From Sideroxydans sp. (lineage in GTDB: Bacteria > Pseudomonadota > Gammaproteobacteria > Burkholderiales > Gallionellaceae): a stretch of 5,220 bases of DNA. The notes below the pieces were generated by a model, which made no database searches, had not been told where the DNA came from, and saw only the letters and a list, made by a program, of their open reading frames with translations. The stretch lies in contig JAVBYP010000291.1 of the NCBI GenBank assembly GCA_030823965.1, positions 1-5,220 on the forward strand, in the 5' to 3' direction. Below are positions 1-5,220 of the stretch, one piece after another; within the stretch, counting starts at the first letter, position 1; every line of letters begins with the position of its first letter. Position numbers and translations under genes: made by a program.

Positions 1-56
1 GGTTGATACGGGGCGATGGCACGAATATAGGTAGGTGCTAGATCAGCGTAATTCAT
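1..56 (-). CDS. hisC: Histidinol-phosphate aminotransferase, N-terminal fragment
   Basis: Only the first 18 codons and two bases of the next are present; the gene runs off the left edge. The visible residues, MNYADLAPTYIRAIAPYQ with proline next, match the start of HisC proteins, where a segment of the form YIR-I-PYQPGKP precedes the PLP-enzyme core. The family is PLP-dependent (fold type I, cytoplasmic). It transaminates imidazole-acetol phosphate with glutamate in histidine synthesis, and copies next to pheA often also act on aromatic 2-oxo acids. The start is well constrained: an in-frame TAA lies two codons upstream (60-62), and a GTGGA-type ribosome site (64-68) sits 7 bp before the ATG. 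Position after gyrA-serC-pheA matches the conserved proteobacterial order, which supports the call. The catalytic lysine lies outside the window, so substrate preference cannot be judged. Confidence 0.82.
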   Translation of the reverse strand, partial: MNYADLAPTYIRAIAPYQ

Positions 57-165
57 AAATTAATCCACAACTAAAGACAGGGAGACCCGCGATGAACACG
101 AACAAGACCGATTCTACTTTTGTTTCGTGCCGTTCGCGGTTCTGAAATTATTCAATAATCATTAT
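57..165. other. pheA-hisC intercistronic gap
   Basis: This 109-bp spacer between the pheA stop and the hisC start is much wider than the other junctions in the operon. On the minus strand there is a TAGAAT hexamer (111-116) that resembles a sigma-70 -10 box, but no acceptable -35 box lies 16-18 bp upstream and there is no TG extension, so an internal hisC promoter is only a weak possibility. I see no intrinsic terminator: the only GC hairpin is a 3-bp stem (GGG-AGA-CCC, 80-88) without a U tract. Read-through from pheA into hisC is therefore the simplest reading. The plus strand carries a 17-codon ORF (92-145), treated in the findings. Confidence 0.6.
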
Positions 166-167
166 TC
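147..167. repeat. AT-rich triple 7-mer (inverted/direct repeat) at the pheA stop
   Basis: Three consecutive 7-mers lie side by side: ATTATTC (147-153), AATAATC (154-160), ATTATTC (161-167). The outer two are identical, and the 9-mer ATTATTCAA occurs at 147 and again at 161. The first six bases of the middle unit are the reverse complement of the first six of each neighbour, so the middle unit can pair with either one. The block overlaps the pheA stop codon (166-168). The possible hairpins are AT-only with tiny loops and so weak, and they lack a GC stem with U tail, so this is not a normal intrinsic terminator. Function is unknown. Confidence 0.6.
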
Positions 168-1230
168 AAACAGCGACTGGATAAGAACCCAGCACTTTGA
201 CGAAAGCGGCGATCTGCTTGAGTTGTGCCAGCGCAGCCGCCACTTTGGCGTCGGACTGATGTCCCTCGATATCGACATAGAACACGTATTCCCACAAACC
301 AGTGCGCGACGGGCGCGACTCCAGTTTGGTCATAGACACGGCATTGCGCGCCAGCGGGACCAACAAATCATGCACCGCACCTGGGCGGTTCGCCGCCGAC
401 ATCACCAACGAAGTCTTGTCTTTACCCGAAGCGGCGACTTCCTGTTTGCCGATGACAAGGAAGCGCGTGGTGTTGCGTGCGTCATCCTCGATGTTCTGCG
501 CCAACACCTTCAGCTTGAAATGCTCTGCCGCTTGCGCACCTGCGACCGCGGCCGCGAACGATTCTTCAGCCGCCATACGCGCCGCATCAGCGTTGCTAGA
601 GGCGGTGATGCGTTCAGCATGGGGTAGATGCGCGTTCAGCCACTCTTGGCACTGACCGAACGATTGCGGATGTGAATAGACCTTGCGGATCATCGTCAGG
701 TCGTTCTCGTTCGACAATACGCATTGATGTACTTGCAGCAAAACCTCGCCGCATATCTTCAGATTGCTACTCAGCAACAGATCGAGTGTGCGGCCGATAG
801 CGCCTTCGGTGGAATTCTCCACCGGCACCAGTCCATAGTTCGCTGATTCGTTCTCCACGGCAGAGAACACGCCGTCGATGGTATCCGCGGGCACGCCCTC
901 GGTCGCCTGACCGAAGCGCTGGAACACCGCCGCCTCGCTGAACGTACCGTGTGGACCCAGATAAGCCACGCGCAATGGTGCTTCCAATGCGCGGCACTGC
1001 GACATGACCTCGGTGTACAACGCACTCACACCCTGACCAGACAATGGCCCTTGATTGGCTTCCTTCATGCGTTGCAATACTTGTGCTTCACGCTCTGGAC
1101 GCAACACTGCGCCATTGCCTTTGACGTGACCGATCTGCTGGGCGATGCCGGCACGCTGATTGAACAGCTTCAGCAACTCGTCGTCGATACGGTCGATCTG
1201 TTCACGGTATTTTTTTAGTTCGTCGGACAT
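166..1230 (-). CDS. pheA: Bifunctional chorismate mutase / prephenate dehydratase (P-protein)
   Basis: This cytoplasmic enzyme of 354 residues converts chorismate to prephenate and then to phenylpyruvate, the committed route to phenylalanine. Domains in order: an AroQ-type chorismate mutase (about 1-85) with conserved Arg9, Arg26, Lys37 and the LRPERE segment (43-48); a prephenate dehydratase domain (about 87-260) with AYLGPHGTFSEAA (89-101), VPVENSTEGAIGRT (135-148), SHPQSFGQC (186-194) and the catalytic-site TTRF (254-257); and a C-terminal ACT domain (about 272-350) with GAV (284-286) and ESRP (304-307), the Phe-binding motifs, so feedback inhibition by phenylalanine is expected. Length is normal for the family. 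I chose the ATG at 1230 over the in-frame TTG at 1239, because the AAAGG site abuts that TTG but lies 9 bp before the ATG. It begins 5 bp after serC ends, so the two are surely co-transcribed. No frameshift or missing motif was seen. Confidence 0.96.
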   Translation of the reverse strand: MSDELKKYREQIDRIDDELLKLFNQRAGIAQQIGHVKGNGAVLRPEREAQVLQRMKEANQGPLSGQGVSALYTEVMSQCRALEAPLRVAYLGPHGTFSEAAVFQRFGQATEGVPADTIDGVFSAVENESANYGLVPVENSTEGAIGRTLDLLLSSNLKICGEVLLQVHQCVLSNENDLTMIRKVYSHPQSFGQCQEWLNAHLPHAERITASSNADAARMAAEESFAAAVAGAQAAEHFKLKVLAQNIEDDARNTTRFLVIGKQEVAASGKDKTSLVMSAANRPGAVHDLLVPLARNAVSMTKLESRPSRTGLWEYVFYVDIEGHQSDAKVAAALAQLKQIAAFVKVLGSYPVAV

Positions 1231-1235
1231 ATGAC

Positions 1236-2318
1236 TCAACCTTTATTCCGCGCGAACTCACGCATGAACTCGACCAACGCTTGGACGCCTTCCAGAGGCA
1301 TCGCATTGTAGATAGATGCGCGCATCCCACCCGCCAGCTTGTGCCCCTTGAGTTGCATCAGGCCACGCGCATCCGCTTGTTTGACGAATTCGGCATCGGT
1401 CGCCGCATTCGCTGTCACAAAAGGTACGTTCATACGCGAGCGATCCGCTTGGGCGACAGGACAGACATAGAAACCGTCACTGCCATCGATCGCTTCATAC
1501 AACAGCTTCGCTTTGGCGATGTTGGCCTTCTCCATCTGGGCCACGCCACCATTCCTCTTCAGCCATTTGAACACCAGACCGGCCATGTACATTCCGTATG
1601 TCGGTGGCGTGTTGTACATCGAATCGTTATCCGCATGCGTCTTGTAGTTCATCATGGTCGGCAAACGTGGGTCGGCAAGCCCGATCAGATCATCCCTGAC
1701 GATCACCAGTGTCAACCCTGCCGGACCGATGTTCTTCTGCGCTCCTGCGTAGATCAGACCGAATCGAGAGACATCATAAGGACGTGACAGGATATTGGAC
1801 GACATGTCCGCCACCAGCGGCACATCCCCCACTTGCGGAACCCAACCGAACTCCACACCACCGATGGTCTCGTTCGGCGTGTAATGCACATACGCTGCGT
1901 CTTTATTCAACTTCCACGACTTGAGTGCGGGTGCGTAAGTGAAGTTCTTATCTGCACTAGTCGCTATCTCATTGACATGGCAGAACTTGCTCGCCTCATC
2001 GATGGCCTTCTTGGACCAGATCCCTGTATTCACATAGTCTGCCGATGCTTTTCCACCTAACAGATTCAGCGGCACCATAGCGAACTGCAAGGTGGCGCCA
2101 CCCTGCAAGAACAGCACCTTGTAGTTCTTCGGGATAGACATCAGATCACGCAGATCGGCCTCAGCTTGGGCGGCGATATCCATGAAGTCCTTACCGCGAT
2201 GCGACATCTCCATCACGGACATGCCAGTACCACGCCAATCCAACAACTCTTCGCGCGCCTGCACCAATACCTCGTGCGGCAAAACAGCTGGGCCTGCTGC
2301 GAAATTGAAGATCGTCAT
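1236..2318 (-). CDS. serC: Phosphoserine aminotransferase
   Basis: This cytoplasmic PLP enzyme of 360 residues transaminates 3-phosphohydroxypyruvate with glutamate to give O-phospho-L-serine. In proteobacteria that make PLP from erythrose 4-phosphate it also serves 4-phosphohydroxythreonine synthesis. The N-terminus [10 protein letters not shown] (5-14) is the SerC signature. Also seen are SHRGKDF (39-45) with substrate-binding Arg41, Trp102, Thr151, Asp171 in the ADMSSNI segment that contacts the pyridine nitrogen, and the Schiff-base lysine Lys195 in [10 protein letters not shown]. The phosphate-binding partner pair MYNTPPT (234-240) and the C-terminal His326/Arg333 (KGH, GGMRAS) are present. 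Length equals that of typical bacterial SerC. The ATG follows the gyrA TAA with no gap, and an AAGAGGA site lies inside the end of gyrA. The stop overlaps by four bases a TTG that is not used for pheA. Nothing looks broken or foreign. Confidence 0.97.
   Translation of the reverse strand: MTIFNFAAGPAVLPHEVLVQAREELLDWRGTGMSVMEMSHRGKDFMDIAAQAEADLRDLMSIPKNYKVLFLQGGATLQFAMVPLNLLGGKASADYVNTGIWSKKAIDEASKFCHVNEIATSADKNFTYAPALKSWKLNKDAAYVHYTPNETIGGVEFGWVPQVGDVPLVADMSSNILSRPYDVSRFGLIYAGAQKNIGPAGLTLVIVRDDLIGLADPRLPTMMNYKTHADNDSMYNTPPTYGMYMAGLVFKWLKRNGGVAQMEKANIAKAKLLYEAIDGSDGFYVCPVAQADRSRMNVPFVTANAATDAEFVKQADARGLMQLKGHKLAGGMRASIYNAMPLEGVQALVEFMREFARNKG
1240..1244 (-). promoter_or_regulatory. Ribosome-binding site deciding the pheA start
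   Basis: The minus strand reads AAAGG here, inside the last codons of serC, followed by 9 bases and then the ATG at 1230. The alternative TTG codon at 1237-1239 touches this site directly and could not be used with it. This makes the ATG the likely start and implies that ribosomes finishing serC pass over the pheA initiation site. Confidence 0.65.
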
Positions 2319-4877
2319 TTATTCGGCATCCTCTTCTGTCTCGGCGACGCGGCCCAATCCTGCCAATTTATCGCCCTTACCCAAGTTGATCAGTGTCACG
2401 CCCTGAGTCGCACGACTCATTTCGCGGATCTCTTTGACGCGTGTGCGGATCAACACACCATTCGTGCCGATCAGCATGATCTCGTCATCTGGCTGCACCA
2501 AGGTCGCCGCGACTACCTTGCCGTTACGCTCGGAAGTCTGGATGGCGATCATGCCTTGCGTGCCGCGACCATGACGGGTGTACTCGGCGATAGGCGTACG
2601 CTTGCCGAAACCGTTCTCGGTCGCAGTCAAAACGCTCTGCTGCTCGTTCTCGGCCACCAGCAAGGCGATCACTTTGCCGCCCTTGGATAGGTTCATGCCG
2701 CGCACACCGCGCGTCACACGCCCCATTGAGCGCACGTCGCTCTCTTCGAAGCGCACAGCCTTGCCGCCGTCAGAGAACAACATCACGTCATGCTTACCGT
2801 CGGTCAGTGCCACACCGATGAGGAAATCGCCCTCATCCAGATTGATGGCGATGATGCCCTTGGTACGTGGGTTCGCGAAATCAGACAACGGAGTCTTCTT
2901 CACGGTGCCGTCGGTCGTCGCGAAGAACACGAACTTGTCTTCGGAGAATTCCTTCACTGGCAAGATGGCGTTGATCTGCTCGCCAGACTCTAGCGGCAAC
3001 AGATTGACGATCGGTTTGCCACGGCTGATACGGGTACCTTGTGGCACTTCATACACCTTCAACCAGTACACACGACCACGGTTGGAGAAGCACAGGATGT
3101 AATCGTGCGTGTTGGCGATGAACAAGTTATCGACGAAATCATCTTCCTTGGTCGAAGCCGCTTGCTTGCCGCGTCCTCCGCGTTTCTGCGCACGGTATTC
3201 GTCCAGTTTCTGCGCCTTCATGTAACCACCGTGAGACAGGGTGACCACCACGTCTTCCGGCGCAATCAGGTCTTCCATACTCATGTCTTGCGTGTGCGTC
3301 ACGATCTCGCTGCGGCGTTTATCGCCGAACTGCGAACGGATCGTCACCAACTCGTCGCTGATGATCTGCGTCACGCGCGCTGGCTTCGCCAAGATGTCCA
3401 ACAGGTCGGCGATCTTATCCATCACCTCGCGGTATTCGCCCACGATCTTGTCTTGCTCCAAACCCGTCAGGCGTTGCAGACGCAATTCCAAGATAGCTTG
3501 AGTCTGCGCATCCGACAGGAAGTAACCGCGATCCTTGCCTTTACCGACCAGACCGAATTCAGGTGCCAGACCATCAGGACGCGATGCGTCGCTGACGCGG
3601 CTCAACATATCTTCCACCAGTGATGAGCGCCATGAACGCGCCATCAACTCGCGCTTCGCATCAGCAGGGGTAGGAGCGGCTTTGATGAGAGCGATGATCT
3701 CGTCCACGTTGGACAACGCGACTGCCAAACCTTCCAAGATGTGGCCGCGCTCGCGTGCCTTGCGCAATTCGAAAATGGTACGGCGTGTCACGACTTCGCG
3801 ACGATGACGCAAGAACGCTTCGATGACTTGTTTCAGATTGAGCAACTTCGGCTGACCGTCAACGATGGCGACCATGTTGATACCGAAGCTGTCTTGCAAC
3901 TGGGTCTGCTTGTACAGATGATTGAGCACGACTTCCGGCATCTCGCCGCGACGCAACTCGATGACCGCACGCATACCGGATTTGTCCGACTCGTCGCGGA
4001 TCTCGGTGATGCCTTCGATCTTCTTCTCGCGCACCAACTCACCCACCTTGATGAGCAGGTTCGCTTTATTCACTTGGTAAGGCAACTCGTCGATGATGAT
4101 GGCCTGACGGTCGCCCTTGCCGATGTCTTCAAAATGGGTACGACCGCGCATGATCACGCGACCACGACCCGTGCGGTAGCCTTCCTTCACACCCGACAGA
4201 CCATAGATGATGCCGGCGGTCGGGAAGTCAGGTGCAGGCACCAACTCGATCAACTCTTCGATGTCCATCTCTGGGTTGCGTAGCAACGCGAGGCAAGCAT
4301 CCACCACCTCGGTCATGTTGTGCGGCGGGATGTTGGTCGCCATACCCACGGCGATACCGGACGAACCGTTCACCAGCAGATTTGGAAAGCGTGCGGGGAA
4401 CACCAGCGGCTCATGTTCCGAACCGTCATAGTTCGGACCGTAGTCCACTGTTTCTTTATCTAGGTCTTCCAGCAGTTGATGCGCGATCTTCGCCATGCGG
4501 ATCTCGGTGTAACGCATCGCCGCCGCGTTATCGCCGTCCACCGAACCGAAGTTACCCTGACCATCCACCAGCGTGTAGCGCAACGAGAAATCCTGCGCCA
4601 TACGAACGATGGTGTCGTACACCGCCGTGTCGCCGTGCGGGTGATACTTACCGATCACGTCACCGACGATACGCGCCGATTTCTTGTAAGCACGGTTCCA
4701 ATCGTTGGAGAGTTCATGCATCGCGAACAGCACGCGGCGATGGACTGGTTTCAGACCGTCGCGCACATCCGGCAAGGCACGACCCACGATCACGCTCATC
4801 GCGTAATCGAGGTACGACTTGCGCATCTCTTCTTCAAGACTGACCGGCAGGGTTTCTTTGGCGAATTGTTGTTCCAT
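2319..4877 (-). CDS. gyrA: DNA gyrase subunit A
   Basis: This 852-residue subunit cuts and rejoins DNA in the A2B2 gyrase that introduces negative supercoils using ATP hydrolysed by GyrB. The winged-helix breakage domain (about 30-165) contains GLKPVHRR (41-48), the quinolone-resistance region [10 protein letters not shown] (79-88) and the catalytic Arg122-Tyr123 pair in MRYTE. Ile175 in [12 protein letters not shown] matches the DNA-intercalating isoleucine. The tower and coiled-coil exit-gate regions follow to about 520. The C-terminal wrapping domain starts with a GyrA box, QKRGGRG (564-570), and has pinwheel-blade motifs such as [14 protein letters not shown] (717-730). The GyrA box distinguishes it from ParC, as does the neighbouring serC. 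Residue 84 (E. coli 83) is Thr and residue 88 (E. coli 87) is Asp; Thr here is a natural wild-type state in many bacteria. It is somewhat shorter than E. coli GyrA (875), mainly in the acidic tail. The first gene of the operon, it has its own promoter. Confidence 0.98.
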   Translation of the reverse strand: MEQQFAKETLPVSLEEEMRKSYLDYAMSVIVGRALPDVRDGLKPVHRRVLFAMHELSNDWNRAYKKSARIVGDVIGKYHPHGDTAVYDTIVRMAQDFSLRYTLVDGQGNFGSVDGDNAAAMRYTEIRMAKIAHQLLEDLDKETVDYGPNYDGSEHEPLVFPARFPNLLVNGSSGIAVGMATNIPPHNMTEVVDACLALLRNPEMDIEELIELVPAPDFPTAGIIYGLSGVKEGYRTGRGRVIMRGRTHFEDIGKGDRQAIIIDELPYQVNKANLLIKVGELVREKKIEGITEIRDESDKSGMRAVIELRRGEMPEVVLNHLYKQTQLQDSFGINMVAIVDGQPKLLNLKQVIEAFLRHRREVVTRRTIFELRKARERGHILEGLAVALSNVDEIIALIKAAPTPADAKRELMARSWRSSLVEDMLSRVSDASRPDGLAPEFGLVGKGKDRGYFLSDAQTQAILELRLQRLTGLEQDKIVGEYREVMDKIADLLDILAKPARVTQIISDELVTIRSQFGDKRRSEIVTHTQDMSMEDLIAPEDVVVTLSHGGYMKAQKLDEYRAQKRGGRGKQAASTKEDDFVDNLFIANTHDYILCFSNRGRVYWLKVYEVPQGTRISRGKPIVNLLPLESGEQINAILPVKEFSEDKFVFFATTDGTVKKTPLSDFANPRTKGIIAINLDEGDFLIGVALTDGKHDVMLFSDGGKAVRFEESDVRSMGRVTRGVRGMNLSKGGKVIALLVAENEQQSVLTATENGFGKRTPIAEYTRHGRGTQGMIAIQTSERNGKVVAATLVQPDDEIMLIGTNGVLIRTRVKEIREMSRATQGVTLINLGKGDKLAGLGRVAETEEDAE
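2329..2335 (-). promoter_or_regulatory. serC ribosome-binding site inside the gyrA 3' end
   Basis: The minus strand reads AAGAGGA within the codons for the acidic gyrA tail (Glu-Glu-Asp), 10 bases before the serC ATG. The same bases therefore encode the tail and act as a Shine-Dalgarno sequence. With TAA directly followed by ATG, this favours reinitiation or coupling of serC translation to gyrA. Confidence 0.6.
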
Positions 4878-4882
4878 GAGCG

Positions 4883-4896
4883 ACCTAATTAATTAG
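4883..4896 (-). promoter_or_regulatory. gyrA ribosome-binding site fused to a 12-bp palindrome
   Basis: The minus strand reads CTAATTAATTAG, a perfect 12-bp palindrome (4885-4896), whose last bases run into the weak Shine-Dalgarno TTAGGT, 6-7 bases before the gyrA ATG. The palindrome lies in the presumed 5' untranslated leader. It could be an operator-like site or a weak RNA fold at the ribosome site, but the sequence alone gives no regulator. A purely chance AT-rich palindrome is possible. Confidence 0.45.
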
Positions 4897-4922
4897 CTGA
4901 AGAGGCAAAAAAACAAGCCCGC

Positions 4923-4931
4923 ATTCTAGCA
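4923..4931 (-). promoter_or_regulatory. Probable extended -10 promoter of the gyrA operon
   Basis: On the minus strand TGC-TAGAAT gives an extended -10 element whose hexamer matches TATAAT in five of six positions. No sequence near TTGACA lies 16-18 bp upstream, so recognition would rely on the TG extension. The bases just after the hexamer, GCGGGC, form a GC-rich discriminator. Transcription would begin near 4914-4918, giving a leader of about 37-41 bases that contains a run of seven U (4907-4913). GC-rich discriminators are linked to supercoiling- and ppGpp-sensitive promoters, which would fit gyrase autoregulation; that link is inference. Confidence 0.55.
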
Positions 4932-4983
4932 CAGCAGCCCTGACACGGTGCGGCGCAGCCGACGGGTGCGGGATGGGCTGCAA

Positions 4984-5031
4984 GTGGTCGCTTCCGCGCC
5001 CGTTCTCCCGTGCCGTATCTGGCGCGACCAC
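4984..5031. repeat. Inverted repeat GTGGTCGC / GCGACCAC
   Basis: Perfect 8-bp arms at 4984-4991 and 5024-5031 are separated by 32 bp. An alternative pairing keeps 7 bp of the outer stem and adds CGCC/GGCG (4997-5000 with 5021-5024), leaving a 20-base loop. It lies between the two predicted divergent promoters, so it would not be in either predicted transcript. A protein-binding site or a chance GC-rich fold are both possible. Confidence 0.45.
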
Positions 5032-5088
5032 GCCGACCTCGCCGACTACCCGCTACAAGCCACCTCCCCTAGCCGTAAAACAGCCTCA

Positions 5089-5116
5089 AAGACAGCCCGT
5101 TACCTTGCGCTACAAT
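5089..5116 (+). promoter_or_regulatory. Probable sigma-70 promoter of the rightward gene
   Basis: AAGACA (5089-5094, four of six matches to TTGACA) and TACAAT (5111-5116, five of six matches to TATAAT) are separated by 16 bp. Transcription would start near 5123, about 34 bases before the ATG at 5157. A second TAGAAT at 5136-5141 has no -35 partner and lies too close to the ribosome site to be preferred. Confidence 0.5.
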
Positions 5117-5156
5117 CCGGCGCACAATCCAACGATAGAATCAGCTAGGACACCTC

Positions 5157-5220
5157 ATGAGCGACACCCAAGAGATCACACAAGCACTCCTCGCATTCCG
5201 TGACGAACGCGATTGGGCGC
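5157..5220 (+). CDS. MazG-like nucleotide pyrophosphohydrolase, N-terminal fragment
   Basis: Twenty-one codons are visible before the window ends. The segment ITQALLAFRDERDWA resembles the N-terminus of small MazG-like (all-alpha NTP pyrophosphatase) proteins of the dCTPase type, which usually continue into a Gln-Phe-His/Asn-Pro-Lys stretch and a helix rich in Glu metal ligands. These enzymes hydrolyse non-canonical or excess nucleoside triphosphates to monophosphates and pyrophosphate, cleaning the nucleotide pool. The start is supported by an AGGA ribosome site (5147-5150) 6 bases before the ATG and by the promoter upstream. The catalytic part lies outside the window, so the assignment rests on this short match and is recalled from family knowledge. 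It is divergent from gyrA, so it is a separate unit. Confidence 0.68.
   Translation, partial: MSDTQEITQALLAFRDERDWA

Larger units (their letters stand above)
4878..5156. other. Divergent intergenic region gyrA / MazG-like gene
   Basis: These 279 bp separate two divergently transcribed genes. The left part carries the gyrA leader and promoter, and the right part the promoter and ribosome site of the rightward gene. The middle (about 4934-5080) is GC-rich and non-coding as far as I can tell. It holds an inverted repeat GCAGCCC/GGGCTGC (4934-4940 and 4975-4981), a direct repeat GGTGCGG (4947 and 4965), a better inverted repeat at 4984-5031 and a tandem CGCCGAC pair (5031 and 5040). Open frames here have no convincing ribosome site or protein-like composition. 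Confidence 0.6.

Noticed and set aside
80..88. GGGAGACCC as a terminator hairpin between pheA and hisC
   Set aside because: The stem is only 3 bp with a 3-base loop and no U tract follows on either strand.
127..627. 166-residue plus-strand open frame opposite the pheA 3' half
   Set aside because: Antisense to the conserved ACT and dehydratase domains, with no ribosome site and a biased Arg/His composition.
2166..2690. 174-residue plus-strand open frame crossing the serC/gyrA junction
   Set aside because: It spans the ends of two real genes on the other strand and has no recognisable protein features.
3039..3623. 194-residue plus-strand open frame opposite gyrA
   Set aside because: Its His/Arg/Val/Leu-rich composition is typical of antisense shadow frames in this codon usage; no promoter or known motif.
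3741..4283. 180-residue plus-strand open frame opposite gyrA
   Set aside because: Same antisense artefact, lying over the conserved tower and exit-gate coding sequence.
4232..4843. 203-residue plus-strand open frame opposite gyrA
   Set aside because: It is antisense to strongly conserved gyrA codons, is rich in Arg/Pro/Ser as expected from a shadow frame, and has no ribosome site or domain.
4907..4922. GCGGGC followed by a T run on the minus strand as an intrinsic terminator
   Set aside because: No complementary GCCCGC arm lies close upstream, and the position is right after the gyrA -10 box, so it fits a discriminator and early leader better.
4948..5203. Two overlapping plus-strand open frames in the gyrA upstream region
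   Set aside because: They run into or over the start of the MazG-like gene, cross its predicted promoter and ribosome site, and show no protein-like pattern.
1..5220. Mobile element, CRISPR array, tRNA/rRNA, defence or other novel system
   Set aside because: Nearly all sequence is accounted for by four conserved housekeeping genes and one start fragment; no repeat array, transposase, RNA-gene fold or foreign composition was seen.

Overview
The window is a conserved chromosomal housekeeping locus of a Gram-negative bacterium. It reads on the minus strand as gyrA > serC > pheA > hisC, with a divergent plus-strand gene starting at the right edge. Gene order, protein sequences (GyrA with a short acidic tail, a bifunctional chorismate mutase/prephenate dehydratase, the SerC motif set) and moderately high G+C fit a betaproteobacterium. 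A member of the Nitrosomonadales/Gallionellaceae is my guess. That placement comes from memory of related proteins and was not tested by a search.

Layout from left to right: 1-56 (minus) is the first 18 codons of hisC. 57-165 is a 109-bp gap with AT-rich repeats next to the pheA stop. 166-1230 (minus) is pheA. 1236-2318 (minus) is serC. 2319-4877 (minus) is gyrA. 4878-5156 is a 279-bp divergent intergenic region holding a likely extended -10 promoter for gyrA, a likely sigma-70 promoter for the rightward gene, and some inverted repeats. 5157-5220 (plus) is the start of a MazG-like nucleotide pyrophosphohydrolase.

The three complete genes are tightly packed. The gyrA stop codon is followed directly by the serC ATG, and serC and pheA are 5 bp apart, so they are almost certainly co-transcribed and probably translationally coupled. 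hisC, 109 bp further on, probably belongs to the same unit. The operon joins the DNA gyrase A subunit to three amino-acid enzymes: SerC (serine, and also pyridoxal phosphate in many proteobacteria), PheA (chorismate to phenylpyruvate) and HisC (histidinol-phosphate or aromatic transamination). In relatives the series continues with tyrA, aroA, cmk and rpsA, which would lie beyond position 1.

I found no mobile element, CRISPR array, tRNA, rRNA, defence gene or novel system. All genes appear intact, with key residues in place. The points worth a second look are small: promoter and leader architecture at gyrA, palindromic or repeated short sequences in the two gaps, and a very short plus-strand ORF with a good ribosome-binding site between pheA and hisC.
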